64,000 bases of DNA, taken from Coprococcus sp. (GTDB taxonomy: Bacteria > Bacillota > Clostridia > Lachnospirales > Lachnospiraceae). Position 1 is the stretch's first letter. Each line of letters opens with the position of its first letter. Below are positions 45,829-53,840 of this stretch, piece by piece. Position numbers and translations under genes: made by a program. The notes below the pieces were generated by a model. The model saw only the letters and a program-made list of their open reading frames with translations. It searched no databases and was not told the origin of the DNA. The stretch lies in contig JAEDGW010000002.1 in NCBI GenBank assembly GCA_016297325.1, positions 3,420 to 67,419 on the forward strand. The letters run 5' to 3'.

Positions 45829-45887
45829 GGCGGTATCTGAGGTGTCCGTCCCTAAATATCATCAGATCACCTCAAACAGATACCGCC
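45829..45887. repeat. long inverted repeat downstream of the kinase/FHA operon
   Basis: 11-bp perfect outer arms (45829-45839 with 45877-45887) extended by 5 bp (45840-45844 with 45868-45872) across a 4-base bulge, with a 23-base loop. It starts 20 bases past the stop of the last operon gene. On minus only ATTTAAGTTAT follows, so it is at best a weak terminator; it may also protect the 3' end or belong to the leader of the transglutaminase gene. Confidence 0.6.
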
Positions 45888-45907
45888 TGTTTTGTTACAT
45901 AATCACT

Positions 45908-46429
45908 TTAAAATCCTAGTATATCTAACAGACTGCCACCTGCGCTGAGACCATATTCCAGCATATCAGCATACGAAACCGTAAGGGCACTGTAATACAT
46001 AACCGCAACTATAACTATTGATGCAAGAGACAACTGTATTGCACAAGCTCCAAGCCACTTAGGCTTTGAAGCCTCATCTCTCATGCGCACCAGATATATG
46101 ATTCCCAAGATTATAGATACCACTGGCACACCAGCAGCAGCTATCATAAATTGTCCAATTGTCGACATTAGAACCAAACTCTTAACTTTGAAATTGTCAC
46201 CCATCGCCATGATAAGACAGCTAATTGAAGCTATAAACGGAATGAGCGCCAATATAAATGCGATTACACCAGGTAAATTTGTACGTTTTTTAGGTTTCTT
46301 TACTATCTTTGCAATACCAAATGCTATAATTGCTATAACAAATATGGCAATTGATGCTATGTACAACACATACCTTGTCACGATCAGGCTCAAAATATCT
46401 GTAGATAATACCATTGAAAATGAATTCAT
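45908..46429 (-). CDS. four-helix membrane protein, paralogue of the FHA protein tail
   Basis: 173 residues with four hydrophobic segments and no soluble domain. Its C-terminal half resembles that of the upstream FHA protein: VVSIILGIIYLVRMRDEASKPKWLGACAI against LVLGIIYLIQMSGTRGEHPKWMGVVAI (both cut here for length), and both end YGL...LGF. So the two share a membrane module, here without the FHA reader. Last gene of the operon; AGGAG lies 6 bases before the ATG, 22 bases after the FHA gene stops. No known family recognised. Confidence 0.78.
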   Translation of the reverse strand: MNSFSMVLSTDILSLIVTRYVLYIASIAIFVIAIIAFGIAKIVKKPKKRTNLPGVIAFILALIPFIASISCLIMAMGDNFKVKSLVLMSTIGQFMIAAAGVPVVSIILGIIYLVRMRDEASKPKWLGACAIQLSLASIVIVAVMYYSALTVSYADMLEYGLSAGGSLLDILGF

Positions 46430-46451
46430 ATCATTCTCCTTTCCTTATAAA

Positions 46452-47441
46452 TCAAAATCCCAGATATTTGCTATAATCATCAACCAGGTCGTTGCCAATC
46501 TTGAGTCCATACTCATATATATCTGATGCAGATACAGTAATTGCACTGACATATATAATAATCACTATTGTGATTGCAAGAACCGCACCTACAATAGCAA
46601 CCACGCCCATCCATTTCGGATGTTCTCCCCTGGTTCCAGACATTTGTATAAGATATATTATTCCAAGTACAAGTCCGGCTATAGCTGCCAGCAATATCAC
46701 CCACATCCATCCAGAATGTAATGCTACAAATACAAGACACTTAGCCTTGAAATAATCACCACAAAGGTATAACAGAAACCCAAGCGCAACTAAACAAGCT
46801 ATACCGCCAATGCAAATACCTATTATTCCTAATACATCTGAAGGCTCTTTTGAAACACTCTTACTACCATCACTCCATGGTGCCACATTCTGATTATTTG
46901 GGGTATTATACGCTCCACCATTTACAGGTCCACGGCCCATATTCTGATAATTATTCTGGTAGCCAGGACCATTTGGATGACTAGATACCATTCCAGGGCC
47001 CATCTTTACTGTCGCTCTGTCCTGTCCTCCAAGGACTCCAGTCTCACCCATATTCTGACCACCTGAATATCCACCATATCCAGGAGCAGGACGCACTCCT
47101 GTATTCTCCATTTTAGGAGGTGCCACAAGCTGTACTACATTACTTGAATGTCCTATCTTTAGTGTATCTCCGGCACTTAAATATTCCACATTTCCTCTCT
47201 CCATCTTCTTGACATTATTTATTATCGTTCCAGAAGATGAAAGGTCTGTCACTCGAAAACGCCTGTCATTTGGGTTGTACTGTATAATACAGTGTCTTCT
47301 ACTGACGCCTTCACTATTAAATACGAAATTCGCAATCTCAGGATTCCTTCCAAGTGTCACATCTGCAAATGGAGCAAGATCTATCTCTGCACCTGCATAC
47401 TCACCCGAAACGAATTTGAGCTTTGCGCCGTTATTTCCCAT
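46452..47441 (-). CDS. FHA-domain membrane protein
   Basis: 329 residues. FHA at about 20-108: LGRNPEIANFVF, the phosphothreonine-binding SRRHCII and DLSSSGTIINN. A Gly/Asn/Pro-rich linker (about 112-190) follows, then four membrane helices that are shared with the next gene. FHA domains bind phosphothreonine, so this likely brings a kinase-phosphorylated partner to the membrane. AGGAGG lies 6 bases before the ATG. Part of the kinase/FHA operon. Confidence 0.88.
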   Translation of the reverse strand: MGNNGAKLKFVSGEYAGAEIDLAPFADVTLGRNPEIANFVFNSEGVSRRHCIIQYNPNDRRFRVTDLSSSGTIINNVKKMERGNVEYLSAGDTLKIGHSSNVVQLVAPPKMENTGVRPAPGYGGYSGGQNMGETGVLGGQDRATVKMGPGMVSSHPNGPGYQNNYQNMGRGPVNGGAYNTPNNQNVAPWSDGSKSVSKEPSDVLGIIGICIGGIACLVALGFLLYLCGDYFKAKCLVFVALHSGWMWVILLAAIAGLVLGIIYLIQMSGTRGEHPKWMGVVAIVGAVLAITIVIIIYVSAITVSASDIYEYGLKIGNDLVDDYSKYLGF

Positions 47442-47493
47442 AGTATTCCTCCTGTCTCTTCAGTATTTGTTAAATATCAAAGCTACGCCTATC

Positions 47494-48405
47494 TTATGAA
47501 TCAGCGTATCTCTTCTCCTGAGACTTAAGGGAACATATAGCTCTCTGGAATTCTACAGTCTGATACAACGAGTAATTCTTAAGACCGAACTTCACCCAGC
47601 CACCTGGGAAATAAACAACGAACCAGCTTCCCCACATCTTCAGATATGCAAATACCTGTCCAAGGGCAATTGCAAAACCAACAAGGAACAATGCAAATAC
47701 ATTTGATACAGCAGCGAGAACAATACCAAGTATAAGCCAAAGTCCCGCCATGACCAGACTCCATATAGGATTTCTCTTCATAACCTCTGTTGAAGTGATC
47801 TCGTCAACCTCTACTATATATCTCTTGTATGAATATGACAGAATACCGTGATGCTCATTTATGTACAGTCTCTTATTTGTCAGAACTGCTCTGTTCTTCA
47901 GAATACCGTTACCTGTGAAGTAGTTGAGCACTCTGTCATTTCCAAGAGTTGCGATCTCCTTCTCGTCATCGTCAACCCAGAAATCCTCGAATATAGTTGC
48001 GCCTCTGTCTGCCCTTGCAACATAGTTTCTTCTGAGCTTGCTGATAATTCCAGACTTCTTAGGGACGTTGACTATGGTGTTCTGCTGCTGAGCTGTAAAT
48101 GTGAACTCATTGTCTGAATGGCCAAGTCTTACCTTTGCACCATTGTCAAGCTCTACTGTCTGCTGTGGTCCCAGCTCTCTTCCATTTACAGTAGTTCCTG
48201 ATGTTGAATAGTTGAGCAGTGTCAGACGTCCTGTGCTCTCGTTGAATGATATTGCACAATGAACTCTGCTGACTCTGTCTGACTGGAAGAAGATGTTGCA
48301 GTTTGCACCATTTCTACCAAGTACCTGCTGTTTGCCCGGCTGCAGATCTATGCTGCTGCCCTGTAATTCTCCTCGAACGAAATTAATTTTTCCTGTGTAT
48401 GACAT
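47494..48405 (-). CDS. FHA-domain protein with PH-like and membrane segments
   Basis: 303 residues. FHA at about 5-108 with VLGRNGANCNIFF, SRVHCAISF and NYSTSGTTVNG. Residues about 140-210 (IFEDFWVDDDEKEIATLGND, KNRAVLTNKRLYINEHHG, SYKRYIVEVDEITSTEV) resemble a bacterial PH-like domain. Two adjacent hydrophobic helices follow (about 218-258, IWSLVMAGLWLILGIVLAAV and ALFLVGFAIALGQVFAYL), then a short cytoplasmic tail. Likely a membrane-bound reader. The gene starts four bases after the upstream FHA gene stops. Confidence 0.85.
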   Translation of the reverse strand: MSYTGKINFVRGELQGSSIDLQPGKQQVLGRNGANCNIFFQSDRVSRVHCAISFNESTGRLTLLNYSTSGTTVNGRELGPQQTVELDNGAKVRLGHSDNEFTFTAQQQNTIVNVPKKSGIISKLRRNYVARADRGATIFEDFWVDDDEKEIATLGNDRVLNYFTGNGILKNRAVLTNKRLYINEHHGILSYSYKRYIVEVDEITSTEVMKRNPIWSLVMAGLWLILGIVLAAVSNVFALFLVGFAIALGQVFAYLKMWGSWFVVYFPGGWVKFGLKNYSLYQTVEFQRAICSLKSQEKRYADS

Positions 48406-48409
48406 ATTC

Positions 48410-49132
48410 CTACTCTCCCTTCTCTATTCCATTTTCCCAGCTGAACTTCTCGCCACAGAATGGGATAAATGCAAGCTGTGTCTTACCTACAAGGATGACA
48501 TCATATGGCTTGAGCTCCTCTGATCCAAGGACAACATTGTCGTTTACATAGAAAAGTCCTCTTGAATCACCTGGCTGAACGAGGAACTTTCTCTGTCTTG
48601 GCTCGTATACGATGATCGCATGCTTCTCTCTTGATACAGCCTTATCCTTAGCCAGAACTACATCCTGACTTGCATTTCTACCAATGAAGTTTCTTCCTGT
48701 CTTGAGGTTGAAACTCTTGCCCTTGTCATCTCCATCAATGATTACAACCCAGCCAACTACATCTGTCTTTGCATTTATATTGCCAAATGCGATTGTTGAG
48801 GAATCCTCATCATCCTTATTCGCCTGGTTCTTTGACTTATTTATCATGTCAGCAATATCACTTGTAGGCTTAGTGTAGTCAACAGTTGGCGTATCTCCAT
48901 TTGCACCTGGCGTTCCAAATGTTGGTCCCATGCTGTTGTTCATGCCCATATTCATTCCCGGATTAATGTTTCCACCCATCATTGGTCCGCCTGCTCCAGG
49001 TCCCATTCCGGGTGCTGGCTGAGTATATCTTACAGTCTCACCCATTCCTTCGCTTACATTAGAGCAATGAGGACAGGTTGAAAACTTGTCCATATCATAG
49101 TAATGCCCTTTTGCACACCTTGTTAAATTCAT
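48410..49132 (-). CDS. cytoplasmic FHA protein with N-terminal zinc-ribbon-like segment
   Basis: 240 residues from the ATG at 49132, 9 bases after AGGAGG; an ATG three codons earlier abuts that site. Residues 1-30 carry CAKGHYYD and CPHC, a probable zinc site. A Gly/Met/Asn-rich linker follows (about 40-75). FHA at about 135-230: RNFIGRNASQDVVLAKD, SREKHAIIVYE and DSRGLFYVND. No membrane helix. In FHA/kinase networks such small proteins are often direct kinase substrates; the linker's threonine-proline stretch (TPTVDYTKPTSD) could be a phospho-site, which is a guess. Confidence 0.87.
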   Translation of the reverse strand: MNLTRCAKGHYYDMDKFSTCPHCSNVSEGMGETVRYTQPAPGMGPGAGGPMMGGNINPGMNMGMNNSMGPTFGTPGANGDTPTVDYTKPTSDIADMINKSKNQANKDDEDSSTIAFGNINAKTDVVGWVVIIDGDDKGKSFNLKTGRNFIGRNASQDVVLAKDKAVSREKHAIIVYEPRQRKFLVQPGDSRGLFYVNDNVVLGSEELKPYDVILVGKTQLAFIPFCGEKFSWENGIEKGE

Positions 49133-49192
49133 AATTTTCATCCTCCTGTTGTTTTTTTATATATACAGCAAAGGCTTTTCGCCCGCTGCTTA

Positions 49193-50041
49193 TTATCTGC
49201 CATACTTCAGCAGAATAATAGACGTGTTATCCTGATTTCTCTGTGTCAGCTGCATAACTACCTGATTAAGTCTCTCGGCAATATTCTGCATACTGTTCTG
49301 ATTGTCATCAACTATATCCAGAATGGCTTCATTGCTAAGCCTCTTATAAAGTCCATCACTGCACAAGATGATCAGATCGTTCTCACAGAGCATGAGCGGC
49401 TCTGTGTTGTGATCTATGAGAGACACATTTCCTATTCCGAGGAAACTGATAAGTGCCTCCGCCTGATCCTCCTGCTGTCTATACTCATCCTGTGTGATCT
49501 GACCTTCACGGAGCATAGTGTCAAGCTGGAGCCTGAAATTGTGATCTCTGTTAATAGCCTGTATATTTCCATCTCTTACCACGTATATTCGGCTGTCACC
49601 AACTGATAAGAAATACATCTGATTACCCTTTGTGACTACACACACAATGGTACATCCCCCTCCAAGGGAATTACCATATTCGTCCTCAAGATCTGCCACA
49701 CAACCATCAAGCTTTACAGCCTCTTTCTCAAGAAACTGTGGAACATTTGAAAAATCTCCCACCTGGTCAAAGTCCTCAACTAAAGTCTTCACAGCTGTAT
49801 TACTGGCCACTTCTCCACCATTGAGCCCCCCCATTCCATCACAGACAACGGCAAGCGTCACATCTCCATCATACTGTTTGACAAACAGGGCGTCCTGTTG
49901 ATAACTTCTGGTACCTATGATTGTCGAATATCCCACTTCCATATGCGGAACATTCCTTGTTCTGTCTATAGCATCCCAGTTTACATCCTCTGTCAGTCTT
50001 ATTGTCACTATCTCATTCTGTCTTGCTGCTTCTTCTCTCAT
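49193..50041 (-). CDS. PP2C-type serine/threonine phosphatase
   Basis: Metal-dependent protein phosphatase of 282 residues. Motifs: GTRSYQQDAL (motif 1), VVCDGMGGLNGGEVAS (motif 2), FLSVGDSRIYVV, LILCSDGLYKRLS and the final metal Asp in RNQDNTSIILL. A 38-residue N-terminal extension precedes the fold. Its ATG overlaps the stop of the FHA-kinase gene (ATGA), so phosphatase and kinase are translationally coupled and likely oppose each other. Confidence 0.93.
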   Translation of the reverse strand: MREEAARQNEIVTIRLTEDVNWDAIDRTRNVPHMEVGYSTIIGTRSYQQDALFVKQYDGDVTLAVVCDGMGGLNGGEVASNTAVKTLVEDFDQVGDFSNVPQFLEKEAVKLDGCVADLEDEYGNSLGGGCTIVCVVTKGNQMYFLSVGDSRIYVVRDGNIQAINRDHNFRLQLDTMLREGQITQDEYRQQEDQAEALISFLGIGNVSLIDHNTEPLMLCENDLIILCSDGLYKRLSNEAILDIVDDNQNSMQNIAERLNQVVMQLTQRNQDNTSIILLKYGR

Positions 50042-51522
50042 TGATATGTAACACCTACCTTAAATGAACATTTTTGATTTGCCAAAACTACCATACTTCC
50101 CTTTTCAACTGCATACACCTGATTGCGATTCAACTTATATCCATTAACCCATGTGCCATTTGTTGAATAGTCCGTAATATAAAGTGCATCCTCTATGCTG
50201 TCGTAATACACCTCACAGTGCTTCTTACTTATAAACTCATCCTGTTCAAATATAATCTGCGCATAATTTTTTGTTCGTCCTACAATAACCCCTCTATCCA
50301 CTGGAATGTCTACTGTTGTTCCGGCATTATCACCAGACACTATTACAATGTACGGATGAGGTATTCTTCCAGGACCAAACTGTCTGCGCTGTTCATATTG
50401 AAAATCAACACCATTACCATCATGATGCTTATCTTGATATTCCTGCTCTCGATGATCTCCATTATTCCAATGGCTATCTGCATCCAATGCTCGATCATCA
50501 AGATAAGCATCCTTCCAGCCATTCTGATTAGATGAATGAGACTGTTCAACCTCCTGCTGTCTCTGTTTTACACCAGCATGCTCCGCTGTAGTATTATTTT
50601 CAGCCGTCTGTGTTTCATTATCTTCTTTATAGATAGTATCCCCACCATCGGTAAACCATCTGAGATCCATAAGCAATTCGTAAATTGTCTGAGTTCTCTC
50701 TTTATAGTTGAGCTTCAATGCTTTATTCATCGCATCAGACACAAATTTAGGAAATCCAACTTCCTCCAGATTGACATGTTCACCTGATGCATATCTTGCT
50801 GTTGGCTCTGGCATATATGTTCCTGTCATCGCATAAAACATCGTACTTGCAAATGCATATACATCAGTGAATGTTCCCTGTTCAGAATTTTTCTGATACT
50901 GTTCCGGTGGGGCAAATTTTGGTGTAAGCATGATGGAATATCCTTCATCTGCGTCTCTCTTTATACTCTTTGCGTTTCCAAAGTCTATAAGTTTTGCACG
51001 GCCCTCAGATGTCAACATGATATTATCGGGTTTGATATCCCTATGAAATACCCCCATACTGTGAACCTGTATAAGTCCAGTTCCTATATCAAAAAATATT
51101 GACCTAACTATGTTGTAGTCAAGTTTACCATTATCCTTAACCAATTTCTTCAGTGTAACGCCGTCAATGAATTCCATTACAAAGTAACTGGTATTATTCT
51201 CATTGAAGTAGTCATATACAGCCACAACAGACTGAACACCCTGTAATTTCCAGAGCACTTGAGCTTCTTCCATAAATCTGTCCATTCCATGACGATATGT
51301 CTTCTCAAGCTCGTCCGTCATCTGATATAGGGTTCTGCCATCCGGGAGTCGCATTGCTGCGTCCCTCGGATAATATTCTTTTATGGCACACTTCTTGCCA
51401 TTTGCCTCGTCATAAGCCTCATATGTGAATCCAAATCCACCACGACCCAAAATTCTTTTTATCACATACCGTTCTCTGAGATATGTTCCTTCAGCAAGTG
51501 CATTATCCTTGTCACTCATCAT
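50038..51522 (-). CDS. serine/threonine protein kinase with C-terminal FHA domain
   Basis: 494 residues, cytoplasmic. Kinase (about 18-290): GRGGFGFTYEAYD, Lys48 in AIKEYYP, canonical HRDIKPDN (160-167), LIDFGNAKS and KFAPPEQYQ. A His/Gln/Asp-rich linker (about 305-385) leads to FHA (about 392-488): VIVGRTKNYAQIIFEQD, SKKHCEVYYD, DYSTNGTWVNG. This is the only one of the four kinases here with a fully canonical catalytic loop, and the only one without a membrane helix or zinc ribbon. It lies 3 bases after the upstream FHA gene and overlaps the PP2C gene by four. Confidence 0.93.
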   Translation of the reverse strand: MMSDKDNALAEGTYLRERYVIKRILGRGGFGFTYEAYDEANGKKCAIKEYYPRDAAMRLPDGRTLYQMTDELEKTYRHGMDRFMEEAQVLWKLQGVQSVVAVYDYFNENNTSYFVMEFIDGVTLKKLVKDNGKLDYNIVRSIFFDIGTGLIQVHSMGVFHRDIKPDNIMLTSEGRAKLIDFGNAKSIKRDADEGYSIMLTPKFAPPEQYQKNSEQGTFTDVYAFASTMFYAMTGTYMPEPTARYASGEHVNLEEVGFPKFVSDAMNKALKLNYKERTQTIYELLMDLRWFTDGGDTIYKEDNETQTAENNTTAEHAGVKQRQQEVEQSHSSNQNGWKDAYLDDRALDADSHWNNGDHREQEYQDKHHDGNGVDFQYEQRRQFGPGRIPHPYIVIVSGDNAGTTVDIPVDRGVIVGRTKNYAQIIFEQDEFISKKHCEVYYDSIEDALYITDYSTNGTWVNGYKLNRNQVYAVEKGSMVVLANQKCSFKVGVTYQ

Positions 51523-51525
51523 TTA

Positions 51526-53418
51526 TCACCACCTTACAACTATTCCTACTGTTCCAATCTGTATCCTATCGTTCGGATATAATTGATGTTTATCATTTAT
51601 CCGTTGGCCATTAAGTTTTGTTCCATTGGTGGCAACAAGTGGCTGTATAAACATCTCACCGTTTACACACTCCAGAGCAAAGTGCTGACGTGATATAGTT
51701 GCATCATTTATAAATACATCACAGGTATTCGCTCTTCCAACGAATATACTTCCATTTATATAAGTATTGATGATCTTTGGATTACGTCCTATGATCTGAA
51801 GCTGAACCTGCATAGTATTGTTTGCTGGAATTGTCCCTTGCAAATTCTGCTCGCCTGCACGTCTCGCAAGTACATTTGTCTCTGCTGTAGGACTTACGCC
51901 ACTTCTGAGCTGTACATCAGGACTTGAAGATGGAGCGCCATGAGGCATGCCGTTCTGTCTTGTCTTATTTCCCTGCTTTCTCTTCTTACTTATTCTTATA
52001 GTTATAATGATAAATACTACTAAAATTATGAATATCAAACATCCACATACTAGAAGAATTTTATGTGACAGTTTCTCGTTAAACCAGGTAACAAATCTAT
52101 CAACTATTCCAGCTTTCTTTACCCCTAAATCTAATTTCTGTCCTTTTACATCTGCCACTAAACTGATATCAGATGCATCTGTCGCTGTCGCCATACGTTC
52201 AAAATTGCCTTCTACAATCCACTTTGTTACATTTTTATCTTTATACTGAGGATCTTTCTGTATCTTAAATGTCTCTCCCTCTAAAGATACAGTTACGTCT
52301 CCATCCTCAAGATCATCATTATCGTTACTAGATCTTATATATATATTTATTTGAGAACTTCTTATCTCCGTTTTTTCAGTAAGAATTTCATAAGTAACTG
52401 TATCGCTGTCGTTATTTTCTGAAGTTTTTTCTGTAACATCTTCTGTATTACCCGCTCCTTCAGTAGTTACCTCAGAAGTTGTTAAATCAGGCAGTGGCTT
52501 AATGCCAACAGATGGGTTTTCCTTCTTTTTAGCAAAGAACTCAATTACATTATTACCATCATAATATACTCCTTCATACTTACGAATATTTCCATACATC
52601 TTTATCAAATCCAGCGTACTGATTTTATCGAATATTGAATTTTCCCAACCTGTGTAAGGAATAACGTCTTCATCTAATTCAGGATTACTTCCCTCACAAA
52701 CCTTATACACAATAGCCTGCTTTTCATCCAATCTATTTGTGTTATAACCCGATTGATCCGTTATTATAACGACTATATTACAATCTTTATCATCTATTTT
52801 ATTTTCTAACGCCTCTATCGATGCCTGTAACTGACCATCTGTGATCGTTGTACCATTATCATCAGATTTCATTCTCGCATCGTATGAATTTAACTCACCC
52901 TCTATATCATTAAATTCAATATTATCTATTGACTGCTGTGGAAGTATACATAATTTCAAATTAAGTGAATTACTGTCATCTTGATCAATCCAACTTATAC
53001 TATGCGAACATTCTTTTGAAAAATTAGATATATTCTTCTGCACAGTCTCTCTATCAGGAATTCCATCTGTACTTTCGTCTGATAAAACTCTGGCATCCCA
53101 AATTATGTACACATTTGTATCCACAATACCTCTGTCTTCATCTGAAAGCGTTTCTGTCATATACTGTGACCCGCTTTGCGATTTTACAATCAGATCTATA
53201 TCCTCACTATCATCATAAAGAATATAGCTATTCTCCTCATTATCATCATGATAAACTGCTTTTACATCTACAGTTTTATCCTCTTCACCTTCAGCCTTCA
53301 CCCGCACACTTCCGCCATAAAACACAGCACCGCCAAGAAGTGCGCCGGCACACAGAAGTGCAAGTCCGGCCTTTACTATCCTGTTCACCTTTTTTTCCTT
53401 CTTATCTATCATTTTCAT
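51526..53418 (-). CDS. bitopic membrane protein with extracytoplasmic vWA-like region and cytoplasmic FHA domain
   Basis: 630 residues. N-terminal signal or anchor (18-36); extracytoplasmic part (about 40-450) with TNVYIIWDARVLSDES and CNIVVIITDQSG, which look like strands of a von Willebrand A fold with a degenerate metal site (guess); a Thr/Glu stalk (about 310-350); membrane helix (453-475); cytoplasmic FHA (about 556-628) with VGRANTCDVFINDA, SRQHFALE and NGTKLNGQ. It could relay an outside binding event to phosphothreonine partners inside. GGAG lies 7 bases before the ATG. Confidence 0.85.
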   Translation of the reverse strand: MKMIDKKEKKVNRIVKAGLALLCAGALLGGAVFYGGSVRVKAEGEEDKTVDVKAVYHDDNEENSYILYDDSEDIDLIVKSQSGSQYMTETLSDEDRGIVDTNVYIIWDARVLSDESTDGIPDRETVQKNISNFSKECSHSISWIDQDDSNSLNLKLCILPQQSIDNIEFNDIEGELNSYDARMKSDDNGTTITDGQLQASIEALENKIDDKDCNIVVIITDQSGYNTNRLDEKQAIVYKVCEGSNPELDEDVIPYTGWENSIFDKISTLDLIKMYGNIRKYEGVYYDGNNVIEFFAKKKENPSVGIKPLPDLTTSEVTTEGAGNTEDVTEKTSENNDSDTVTYEILTEKTEIRSSQINIYIRSSNDNDDLEDGDVTVSLEGETFKIQKDPQYKDKNVTKWIVEGNFERMATATDASDISLVADVKGQKLDLGVKKAGIVDRFVTWFNEKLSHKILLVCGCLIFIILVVFIIITIRISKKRKQGNKTRQNGMPHGAPSSSPDVQLRSGVSPTAETNVLARRAGEQNLQGTIPANNTMQVQLQIIGRNPKIINTYINGSIFVGRANTCDVFINDATISRQHFALECVNGEMFIQPLVATNGTKLNGQRINDKHQLYPNDRIQIGTVGIVVRW

Positions 53419-53441
53419 ATCCCATCTCCATATCTATATAC

Positions 53442-53807
53442 TTATCGCAGCAATATCTCATCACTCTGGGTTCCTATGGCTATGTGTGTCCCTCTCGGCA
53501 CAGCCACGGTGTCTCCTCTGTGAGTCCACTGGCCGTTCTGTATGAGAACGCCATTTGTCGAATTGTCATTTACCACGTACATTTTCATGTTAGGATCAAA
53601 ATATATGCGGCAATGGACACGGCTCACATTTTCGTTCATGATAACCAGATCACACATCTGTGGATCCCTGCCTATGGTGCACGGAACATTGTCCCGAAGC
53701 TCAATGATCCTGCCCTGCAGATATCCCCGGACGCCTATGATGGCTCCGCCGTCCGCAGACACACCATTTATGACCTGGGTTCTGGATTTTGCTTTCGATT
53801 TTCGCAT
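53442..53807 (-). CDS. small stand-alone FHA protein
   Basis: 121 residues, nearly only an FHA domain: CTIGRDPQMCDLVIMNE, SRVHCRIYFD and DNSTNGVLIQNGQW. A basic N-terminal 10 residues (MRKSKAKSRT) precedes it. No membrane segment. In a network like this it may be an adaptor or a competitor for phosphothreonine sites. GGGAG lies 7 bases before the ATG. It sits between the PASTA kinases and the bitopic FHA protein. Confidence 0.9.
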   Translation of the reverse strand: MRKSKAKSRTQVINGVSADGGAIIGVRGYLQGRIIELRDNVPCTIGRDPQMCDLVIMNENVSRVHCRIYFDPNMKMYVVNDNSTNGVLIQNGQWTHRGDTVAVPRGTHIAIGTQSDEILLR

Positions 53808-53840
53808 CTCATTACTCCCTTCTGTTATTTGAACAAGCCA

